From positions 186,001-250,000 of the forward strand of contig JADJSK010000014.1 in assembly GCA_016711705.1 (NCBI GenBank): DNA of 64,000 nt, given 5' to 3'. This document shows, one piece after another, positions 35,289-43,300 of the stretch. Numbering within the stretch: position 1 is the first letter of the stretch; the number at the start of each line of letters is the position of its first letter. The notes beneath the pieces are model-generated. The model saw only the letters and a program-made list of their open reading frames with translations. It did not search any database and was not told the origin of the DNA. This DNA comes from Candidatus Brachybacter algidus (GTDB taxonomy: Bacteria > Bacteroidota > Bacteroidia > Chitinophagales > Saprospiraceae). The translations under genes were made by a program, and so were the position numbers.

Positions 35289-36175
35289 TACTTAGATTTA
35301 ATTGAAATGACAATATTGTTACCATTGTATGTGGTACTGGTCGTAAGGCCTACATTGTTTAAATATTTTCTAAAATCACCTGCGAATTTTGAAAGTCTGA
35401 AATTATTTCCTTCATCATCTCTAAGTGGAACCTTAACAATATCGAAGAAAAGTTTGGTTGAAGTGATACCCTGGATGTGGTAATAATTTTTGAATGAATG
35501 AGCCTGGATCCATGTTTCAATTGCTTCAGATAATAGGTCACCATCTTTTCCTACCTCGGATTCGAAATTGAATTTTGATCCTTCTTCAATTCCAATATTC
35601 ATCGTCACTGTTCTTCCATTGCTTACGATGTCATTGAATTTTGAGTTTATGGTATTTAGGAAATTTTCAATTTCTTTTTCAAGTGCTTTTTGAACTAATT
35701 GATCAAAATTGTCCGTATAGAATTTCTGTGAAGTGGATACTTTATTTGCAAATGATTCACCTGAAAAAGCATCATATGCGGTCATGATCACAGTTGCACT
35801 ATTTCCTGTGGACGACTTGTCTTTTGTGGCTTCCACTTCGACATATATATCTGCACCGGAATTGCGGATCACATCGTCTTTGTCAGACTCTTCCTGGCCA
35901 TCCTGAAGCGCTGCGGTATTGGCTGATTGCTTTAATTTTCCTCTTAGATCAATGGTGTTTACTCCTCTGGAATCAAATCCTTCTTTAACCTTGGTTACTG
36001 CTATCCGGACCAACTCGTTTTTTTCATAAGCATCTCTCAATTGCACACCTTTCGGTGCAAAAGGAATGACCATGATTGTTGGTTGGATATTTTTATTCAT
36101 ATCTGCCTGCACTTCATTTTGTGCATGAAGCAAATTCACAAAAGAAAATATAATTAAAAATGCAATTATTCTCAT
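35288..36175 (-). CDS. Exported DUF6175-like protein
   Basis: 295 residues. Signal peptide MRIIAFLIIFSFVNLLHAQ. Body reads PTIMVIPFAPKGVQLRDAYEKNELVRIAVTKVKEGFDSRGVNTIDLRGKLKQS, then ADIYVEVEATKDKSSTGNSATVIMTAYDAFSGESFANKVSTSQKFYTDNFDQLVQKALEKEIENFLNTI, as in the DUF6175 family and in curli-like CsgG neighbours (a periplasmic TolB_N-like alpha/beta region). Family call is from memory of the pattern. Fourth gene of the operon; 23 bp downstream of the small lipoprotein-like gene. Confidence 0.75.
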   Translation of the reverse strand: MRIIAFLIIFSFVNLLHAQNEVQADMNKNIQPTIMVIPFAPKGVQLRDAYEKNELVRIAVTKVKEGFDSRGVNTIDLRGKLKQSANTAALQDGQEESDKDDVIRNSGADIYVEVEATKDKSSTGNSATVIMTAYDAFSGESFANKVSTSQKFYTDNFDQLVQKALEKEIENFLNTINSKFNDIVSNGRTVTMNIGIEEGSKFNFESEVGKDGDLLSEAIETWIQAHSFKNYYHIQGITSTKLFFDIVKVPLRDDEGNNFRLSKFAGDFRKYLNNVGLTTSTTYNGNNIVISIKSK

Positions 36176-36198
36176 GAGTTTTATTTAATTAATTTGGA

Positions 36199-36648
36199 TT
36201 AAATTCCGAACTTTCTGATTAATCCCTGACTTTCCAGGTCTTTTCTTAAAGCAGACAGGTCAATTGTAATCAATTGCGTGATGGCAGTTATGCCTTTTTG
36301 ATTGTTAGAATTAAGTGTAGATGATTTTACAATATATTTGACGTAATTACTATTAATTAATTGGTCAAATTCAGCCTTGTGCTTGGACATGAATGTACCT
36401 TCATTTTCGATGAGTGGGGTACGCAAATTGCAATCAGGAATTCCTTTAAATAGTATATTCTCAAAAGCATTTCTTTCGGCGAAATATACAGCACCTGATA
36501 AGTCTGAAGCTCTTGCAGTCGATCTCAGTGTAATAACTGATGAAGTAAAATTTTCGCATTCAACTTCGCCAGTCCTGGTGAATTGTAATTTTTTAGCAGG
36601 AGCACAGGAAATTAAAAAAGTAATTATTACAAGATAAATTATTCTCAT
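36199..36648 (-). CDS. Small lipoprotein of unknown function
   Basis: 149 residues. Lipoprotein signal MRIIYLVIITFLISCAPAKK with lipobox-like LISC. The domain after it (FTSSVITLRSTARASDLSGAVYFAERNAFENILFKGIPDC ... NYVKYIVKSSTLNSNNQKGITAITQLITIDLSALRKDLESQGL) resembles LPP20/FlgP-type envelope proteins. Overlaps the end of the upstream frame by 4 bp, indicating translational coupling. Probably outer-membrane anchored. Confidence 0.78.
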   Translation of the reverse strand: MRIIYLVIITFLISCAPAKKLQFTRTGEVECENFTSSVITLRSTARASDLSGAVYFAERNAFENILFKGIPDCNLRTPLIENEGTFMSKHKAEFDQLINSNYVKYIVKSSTLNSNNQKGITAITQLITIDLSALRKDLESQGLIRKFGI

Positions 36649-37568
36649 TTCAGACCATTTAATTTTCCAAGCTTACTATTCATGTTGTCTATTTTTCCAA
36701 AAATTCCAACTTTTTCTGAAAGTCGGACTACGACTTTTTTACCCGCTTTAATCGCTTCATAGATTTCTTTGTCTCCATCTTTCACTTCTCTTCTCTCTGT
36801 CCTTCCTTTCGCATCATCAAAGGCTTCATTAGTGGCTTTTAACTCCCCGATCTTAGTTCTTCTTTCTAATTCTTTGCCATTTACCTTTTCTACATTTACT
36901 GAAAATACTTCAAGTTTTTCGACATGCGTAAATCCAAGTGGAGAGTACAATAACAATTCCTGAGCTTTTCCTTTCTTTTCCTTCGTGATCGTAATTACTT
37001 CAATGTTTAATTTTAAAGCATCTAACAATGAATTATAAACCACAGGGTAGCGGTCATCTGCATTGAACGAGCCAACGACGCTGCCATTTTCAACATTGGA
37101 AACTTCGATTTTTTCTTTACTGGCTGTCAAAAGGTAATTAAGGCCTTGTTCTTTTACTTCAAATTTATCATTGATGAATTGCTCTGATTTATATTTCTCT
37201 CTAAATTTCCCAATCAATTCTTTGTTGCTGATGTCGTAAAGTTTAACTCCACTCATCTTATTAAAATACAATTCCATCGTTGCGTTGAAATCCGGATCCG
37301 GTGTGTTTACACCAAGATTCATTACATTTTTTTGATCAACGATCTTATCACCATAGCCTTGACTTCCGATCTCATAATACAATTGTTTGCCAGCTGCAAT
37401 AGCTTCAGCAGCGTCCTTGCCACTCTGGAAAGGTGCACGGCTGAAAATAATGGATCCGTCTTTTTCTGTATTCCCTACAAACAAACTTACCATCGTGGAA
37501 TAGATGTAATTATTTAAGGTGTCCAATGTAAATACTGATGTATAAGCAGCTACGTAATTGGATCCTTT
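36645..37568 (-). CDS. 3' part of a frameshifted exported protein with CsgG-operon-type C-terminal domain
   Basis: Reading from the A4 run at 37566-37569 this frame continues the preceding gene (GSNYVAAYTSVFTLDTLNNYIYSTMVSLFVGN); the first ATG, at 37526, has no signal peptide. Its last ~110 residues (IEVITITKEKKGKAQELLLYSPLGFTHVEKLEVFSVN ... GKELERRTKIGELKA ... EIYEAIKAGKKVVVRL) align in order with the C-terminus of the CsgG-like protein at 38308-39150 (GDKAREVLVAVGKNQNVRKGYKMEIFETV ... KTLKRNEKVGMAEI ... EEVSKRMNAGKQLNCKL). The two proteins therefore share a homologous domain. Together with 37510-38307 it should encode a protein of about 550 residues. Confidence 0.72.
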   Translation of the reverse strand, partial: KGSNYVAAYTSVFTLDTLNNYIYSTMVSLFVGNTEKDGSIIFSRAPFQSGKDAAEAIAAGKQLYYEIGSQGYGDKIVDQKNVMNLGVNTPDPDFNATMELYFNKMSGVKLYDISNKELIGKFREKYKSEQFINDKFEVKEQGLNYLLTASKEKIEVSNVENGSVVGSFNADDRYPVVYNSLLDALKLNIEVITITKEKKGKAQELLLYSPLGFTHVEKLEVFSVNVEKVNGKELERRTKIGELKATNEAFDDAKGRTERREVKDGDKEIYEAIKAGKKVVVRLSEKVGIFGKIDNMNSKLGKLNGLK

Positions 37569-38307
37569 TCTCAGGTATTATTTTGAATTTATTTAATTTT
37601 TCCTTTGAAACTTCAGGATTCTGGACTTTAGAATAGCTTTCATCCAATAAGTGCAATTGTTCATTGACGAAGTAACGGTTGATCACTTCACCTTTTTGTT
37701 TGAAGAAACCTTCCATCTTAGGGCTATGCTCCAGTATCAATTTATCATACAAAGCTGCATATCTTTTTGGATCTTTAGTCTTAACTGCGTCAGGATTACC
37801 GCCGAATAAAGCTTTCCAGTTTGTAATATTTATTCTGCTTTTAAATGGCGTAAAATGATCTTCCTCCAGTTTCAAAGTTGCCTTTGAATTTTGTACGATC
37901 TGTGACGTTTCCAGGTCAGTTGTTTTAGAACGAACCAATATATTTGGGTTTAACTGAAAGAATACTCCGGTTACATTTTTATTTGTATCTAAACTCACCA
38001 AAAGATTCGGTTTGTATGTTTCCAATAGATCGTAACTGAATTGTCTCATATATTTAGCTGTCTTTTCTTCCTTATTGCCATTCAATTGAGGAAGATAAGA
38101 AAGTTCTTTTTCAACATTGTAATTGTAAAAGTATAAGTCGTAGCCATAGTTTTTGCCAAGTTCGGCGATCAGATTTTTATTTACTTCTTGCCAAGCGGGT
38201 CCACCGTTTGCTTTTGTGAAGACATAGGCGACACTTCTATCCTGTGCCACTAAGGACAATGTGAAAGAAATGATCAAGATAAAAATGAATGTAAATTTAG
38301 TAGTCAT
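37510..38307 (-). CDS. 5' part of a frameshifted exported protein of unknown function
   Basis: Signal peptide MTTKFTFIFILIISFTLSLVAQ. The mature part contains RSVAYVFTKANGGPAWQEVNKNLIAELGKNYGYDLYFYNYNVEKELSYLPQLNG and later KPNLLVSLDTNKNVTGVFFQLNP. The final ~15 residues after IIPEK (RIQLRSCLYISIYIGHLK) are out of style, whereas the alternative frame from the A4 run at 37566-37569 continues naturally. One base too many in that run is the simplest explanation. The gene starts immediately after the stop of the CsgG-like gene. Confidence 0.78.
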   Translation of the reverse strand: MTTKFTFIFILIISFTLSLVAQDRSVAYVFTKANGGPAWQEVNKNLIAELGKNYGYDLYFYNYNVEKELSYLPQLNGNKEEKTAKYMRQFSYDLLETYKPNLLVSLDTNKNVTGVFFQLNPNILVRSKTTDLETSQIVQNSKATLKLEEDHFTPFKSRINITNWKALFGGNPDAVKTKDPKRYAALYDKLILEHSPKMEGFFKQKGEVINRYFVNEQLHLLDESYSKVQNPEVSKEKLNKFKIIPEKRIQLRSCLYISIYIGHLK

Positions 38308-39150
38308 TTAATTTTTTGGTATTAGTTTACAATTGAGTTGTTTTCCGGCATTCATTCTTTTAGAGACTTCTTCACCGCCTTCCATGATCTCCACCACGGA
38401 AAAATTATCGTCTTCGACAAGCAGGATTTCTGCCATGCCGACTTTTTCATTTCTTTTAAGGGTCTTATCTCCCAGTTTCTCTTCTACAGTTTCGAAGATT
38501 TCCATTTTATATCCTTTTCGGACGTTTTGGTTTTTGCCGACAGCGACGAGTACTTCTCTTGCTTTATCGCCTTTAGATTTTAATATCCGAACTAAAGGGA
38601 TTTGAATGCCGAAACATTTATCATTAAGAGATTGAATGAGGATAGAAGAATAATAGTTAATGGCTCTGGCACCTTTACCTTTGATATCCGTCTCGGCTTT
38701 GCAGAAGACTGTTCCGCCCTCTACTTCATAGACGATGACAGATACGGAGTTAGTTGCAGCCAAATATTTTGGCATCATAATATAATCCATCCCTTCCTGC
38801 TTGCCTTGATTAATAGTATAACCATCCATGAAGGTTTCATTTTTCTGCCTTTCCAGTTCTTCGTTAATTACTTTTTGGTTGCGTTTGTCGATAATGACAA
38901 AGTCCGGATTTCCTGAATAGGCATATATAAGTTGGCTGGAAAGGGAAGACAAGCTGTTAAAATCTTCTGTATTTAGGCCGAGACCTGCTGCCACTGCATT
39001 GTTTTTAGCAGTATAGTCCTTGAGGTCTATTTCGTATATTCCGAGCCGTTTTGGAGTGGACTGTCCATTCGTGTGGAAATGTATTCCAAAACAAAAACAA
39101 AAAATAAATATATATATGCTACTTGAAATGAGCGATTTGTATTGAATCAT
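38308..39150 (-). CDS. CsgG/HfaB-like exported protein, first gene of envelope operon
   Basis: 280 residues. Hydrophobic N-terminus (SLISSSIYIFIFCFCFGIHFHTNGQ) is a signal sequence. The middle has features of the CsgG-like assembly fold: PKRLGIYEIDLKDYTAKNNAVAAGLGLNTEDFNSLSSLSSQLIYAYSGNPDFVIIDKRNQKVINEELERQKN, then MDYIMMPKYLAATNSVSVIVYEVEGGTVFCKAETDIKGKG. C-terminal ~100 residues form a FlgT_C-like beta domain that recurs in the next gene. In curli systems CsgG forms an outer-membrane export pore; whether this protein does is unproven. The following gene starts at the next base. Confidence 0.78.
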   Translation of the reverse strand: MIQYKSLISSSIYIFIFCFCFGIHFHTNGQSTPKRLGIYEIDLKDYTAKNNAVAAGLGLNTEDFNSLSSLSSQLIYAYSGNPDFVIIDKRNQKVINEELERQKNETFMDGYTINQGKQEGMDYIMMPKYLAATNSVSVIVYEVEGGTVFCKAETDIKGKGARAINYYSSILIQSLNDKCFGIQIPLVRILKSKGDKAREVLVAVGKNQNVRKGYKMEIFETVEEKLGDKTLKRNEKVGMAEILLVEDDNFSVVEIMEGGEEVSKRMNAGKQLNCKLIPKN

Positions 39151-39603
39151 TTGTTAATAAGTGTTAATAAAGAGTTTAAGGGCCGCAAATGTAACATAAA
39201 AAAGTTTGGAAAGGGCCTTTCGGTTCTTTATGACCAATATTTTAACATTTGAATGTTGTAGCTGGATTTGATCAATATTTATATTTAGAAAAACGCAGCC
39301 ACAGAATTGAAAACATATATAGAGGATTTACGAAAATAACCATCGATGTTAAGTTGCTTTAACCAGGAATTTTTCCTTTAAGTCAATTCTTATCCAAAGG
39401 ATCTCAATAAAATAATGTGTGCAATAAGCACCAGGGATAGCAGCGGGCACGACCGACGCAGGAGGGATGTAAAGCGGATAGTCCGGTCCGCAGGAGGTGC
39501 CGTAAATGTGTGATGTATGATGTTTGATGTTTTTTATAAGGAGATAAGCTTTATTAAATGTGTCATTCAATTTCCTCACTTGAAAGTTTTATCGGGTACT
39601 CAA

Positions 39604-39671
39604 GGTCACGAGTTAAAAACTCGCGCCAGCCTACAAAAAACTCACATCAGCCTGCGTTAAAAACTCGCGCC
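39604..39671. repeat. Hairpin repeat array, left half (GGTCACGAGTT...CGCGCC)
   Basis: One good copy of the 16510-type unit (39604-39630) followed by decayed units (ACTCACATCAGCCTGCGTTAAAAACTCGCGCC in pattern). After the palindromic element the array resumes at 39907 (AACTCGCGCCAACCTAC...) and decays by about 40010 (TTAAAAACTT, TTAAAAGCCC-like units). Confidence 0.75.
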
Positions 39672-39906
39672 CAATGTCATTAAACTAAGGCCATATGTTC
39701 ATTCAAAATATCTCAGTGCGCTGCACCTTGAAGCAACCTTAATACGAATTCTATAAAGATTGTGGTGCGCTGCACCTTGAAGAAAAGCAAAGGTGCAGCG
39801 CACGGGAATATTTATAGAAATAAATTTGATAGCTTGTCAGGTGCAGCGCACCGAAATATTGTCTGCAATAGATTATTGATTTTAATTGCTTAACTTAATG
39901 ACATTG
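39672..39906. mobile_element. 235-bp MITE-like palindromic element
   Basis: Exact 12-bp terminal inverted repeats CAATGTCATTAA (39672-39683) and TTAATGACATTG (39895-39906). The two arms pair along almost their whole length; each arm carries two copies of GTGCGCTGCACCTT (39717-39730 and 39765-39778, inverted at 39790-39803 and 39839-39851). The flanks on both sides read AACTCGCGCC, which may be a target duplication or part of the surrounding repeat array. No coding potential. Confidence 0.75.
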
Positions 39907-40201
39907 AACTCGCGCCAACCTACATAAAAACCCGCGCCATCATACTTTAAAAACTTGGACCATCATTCGTTAAAAGCCCGCTTCACCTTCCCTTAAAAAC
40001 TTATATCAGCTTTCAATAGAAATTTTTGCATCATTCAATAAAAATTCAAATTATTGACCTCGAAAGTACGAAGTTGGCAAAACTCAATTCCCACAATACT
40101 TCACATACGATATATTTATATTATATATATACTTGTAAATAAATTATTTATACTTTGCGAAAATATATCATATAAAACACATTAGAAATAATTGTAATGT
40201 G

Positions 40202-40209
40202 TACCTTTG
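40202..40209 (+). promoter_or_regulatory. -7 promoter element TACCTTTG
   Basis: TACCTTTG matches TAnnTTTG exactly and lies 127 bp upstream of the chosen start of the large surface protein (ATG 40336). A second near-match (TACTTTG, 40150-40156) precedes it. The -33 element is not obvious. Confidence 0.45.
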
Positions 40210-40335
40210 ATTTTCGAAAGGATAAAAAGTGCATGTTTTATTCTTTCTGCCTCCCTCAACAGTAAAAAGAAAAATATCAGAATCGGATACACCGCTTCTG
40301 TATTCATATTTTTTAATCAACAACATTTCAGTCTT

Positions 40336-43300
40336 ATGAAGAACACTACAATTTTTAGCTTCCCCGTGAAGCCACAAGACGGTTATCGAAAGTATTTTTT
40401 CAATCGGTATGCTATCTTTTTATTACTACTCATGTGCTCCCTGGCATCGCCCAAGGCAGCTTTCAGTCAGTATTACAATGTTAACACAGCATGCAGTAAC
40501 GTGCCGTACAATGATATATCATTGACAGGTACTGCATTAACGCTCAATCCTGACAATATTACTTATGATTCTAATTTACCATTCGATTTTCAATTTTTTG
40601 GGCAAAATTATGTACAGCCTAATATAAAGGTTAGCACACATGGCTATATAATTTGGAACACAAATACCGGACTATTGGCGATTGATAATCAATCACTTCC
40701 TATAACAGATACAGATCTAACCCCTGGCGGAGGAATATTTCCAATGTGGGATTACATGGGTTATTTTATAGCACCTGGTACAGGATTACAAACTAAGATT
40801 GATGGTATAGCCCCAAACAGAACATTTACAGTTCAATGGACTAATTTATCTAAGTTTCTAGTTCCATTTGCAGTGAGTACAGGAACTGTAGGCTTCCAGG
40901 TCGTATTCTATGAAAGCACTAATGTGATAAAATACATATATAATGACACCTATTTTGGTGCCACCTACCAGGAAGGTAGCGAAGGTAACAACGGTGCCAG
41001 TGCAACCATAGGATTACAAAAAGGTAATGCTCCGGGTAGTTATTATCAAACTTCTTACAACAACTCTATATTGCTTGAGAATACTCAATGCGTATCCTAC
41101 ACACCTTCTCAGACAACTAATGGTTGTACAATGGCATGTAGTACAAGTAATATAAGTATTCCGGCAAATTGTCAGACAACTTTGCTTGCGGAAGATTTTC
41201 TTACTTCTGCCAATAACTGCGCCACCTCTTATATCATCCAATTGCTTGCTACTGAGACTGGACCTATCCTCGAACAGGGAGTAGATTCATTAATAGCTGA
41301 TGGTATAGATATCAATAATGTTCCTTATCCATTGGTAGGGCAAACCTATGTAATCAAGATCATTGAAAATCTGATCTCCGGTGCTCCAAACATGTGTTGG
41401 AACTACCATAATTTTGAAGATTATCTACCTCCGGTCATTAACTGCCGCAATGCAGACACAGTAATTTGTTATGAACCTGCTGTATTGTATTCTTTAGAAG
41501 GAATTTCTGACTGCTCAGGTGCTATTACTGCACATGTGATCGATTCAGTCTATACACCTTATACATGTGAAGATGATGACTTTCTATTGGGTCGCATCAT
41601 CAGATCTTATTATCTGGAAGATGAATCGGGTAACCAAAGTGCTGTTTGTAATGATACTTTATATTTAGCACCGCCTTCCTTGGATAGCGTGGTATTTCCT
41701 CTAAGCGTACTTGACTTAAGTTGCAGCGTTCCTTTTGCAGAAGATGCTGATGGACATCCGTCCCCTAGTCAGACTGGATATCCAGTGATAGGTGATGCGA
41801 GAATTCCAATATATGTCAATAATCTATCCCTTGTATGTAATATTACTGCATCTTATCATGACAATGTCGTGCCTGCCGGATGCAATACCAAGTACATGCG
41901 TACATGGACTGTCTACTATTGGAGTTGTGACGGCGAACAGGAACTTAACTACCTGCAGACCATCATGGTCAATGACCTGACGCCTCCTGTAGTCACCGCC
42001 CCTGCAGATGTTACGATTGCAGCCGGGCCTAACTGCTCAGCGAGCTACTTAATTCCACCTGCCAGCATTGTCGATGACTGCGGTCATTTAGGTACTACTG
42101 TCGTGACACATCCAAATGGTGTGACTCCACAAAACGGTGGATTTACGATCAATAATGTACCAGTTGGTATCTACAACATTATATACAGCGTCAATGACGG
42201 ATGTGGACATATATCCAGAGACACCATGGTATTGACTATACAAGATCTAATATCTCCTGCAGCTATCTGCAAAAATGCTATTGTATCTCTTGATAATACA
42301 GGAAACGGAAGAATGTTTGCTTCTTCTATTAATAATGGTTCCCATGATAATGGATGTGGAGGAGTAACCGTAAAAGTTAAAAGAATGTTGCCTGATTGCA
42401 ATGGTTTGCCAAACCAATCAGATGTATTCGCTGATTATATCGACTTCTACTGCTGCGATGTGGCTAACAATCCGATCATGGTCATCCTGGAGGTTACTGA
42501 TGCAGGTGGTTTGAAAAGCACTTGTATGGCGGAAGTGACTGTACAAAATAAAAATAATCCTATCGTAGCTGCTACATTGCCGAATATCATAGTTCCGTGT
42601 GGTACAGTATATGATGTGAATAATCTTTATCTGACCTTTGGCAAATATGTGATAAGCCAGGCTACCAGAGATTCTATTATAATAGATGGCGTCTATAAAG
42701 GTCTTGATGGTTTGATCACCGGAGTGTGTGACGCTAATATAGTGGAATTAACCCCTGAAGTAAACATTGGTACATGTGGCTTTGGCACGATCGTAAGAAA
42801 GTTCAGCTACTCAGGTAATGGCAATCCGCCTATCATCATCTTCCAAAATATTACGATTAATTCAGCTGGAGTAGAATTAAAAGCAAGTGATTTCATTGCA
42901 CCATTGGATTATACTTCTACTAATGACGCTTGTGATCCGGGTGATATCATCGATCTAGGTCCGCTTTATGAGCCAAGATTGAAACCGGGTGTTGAAGGTT
43001 GTTACAACTTAATGACAAATTCTGAGGATCAGGTTTTTGCAGGACAGGGAGGAGCTTGCTTCAAAATCGTCAGAACATGGACTATTCTTGACTGGTGCCT
43101 TGCTGAGGCAAAAGGACTTGCTTATGCTCAGGAGCATGCTATACATTTTGTGCACTCCATCGTCATCATGAATACGACTAAACCAACTTTTGCACCACAT
43201 GCAGATCAGGCAGAAACAACTTTGATTTGTGATGGAAAAGAAGTTACAGTGACTACATCTGCTACAGATGATTGTCCATCAAACTATCTTGTATATAACT

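Larger units (their letters stand above)
39151..40335. other. Large non-coding region made mostly of repeats
   Basis: 1.2 kb without a convincing gene. A minus-strand ORF (39349-39579) has no family signal. From 39601 to about 40010 nearly all of it is repeats: CGCGCCAGCCTAC-like degenerate units on either side of a 235-bp palindromic element. The region from 40020 to 40335 is AT-rich and should hold the promoter of the big adhesin-like gene. Confidence 0.7.

Noticed and set aside
39349..39579. Minus-strand open frame of 76 residues in the repeat-rich region
   Set aside because: No signal, family motif or promoter context; Pro/Tyr-rich random-like composition in a non-coding stretch.
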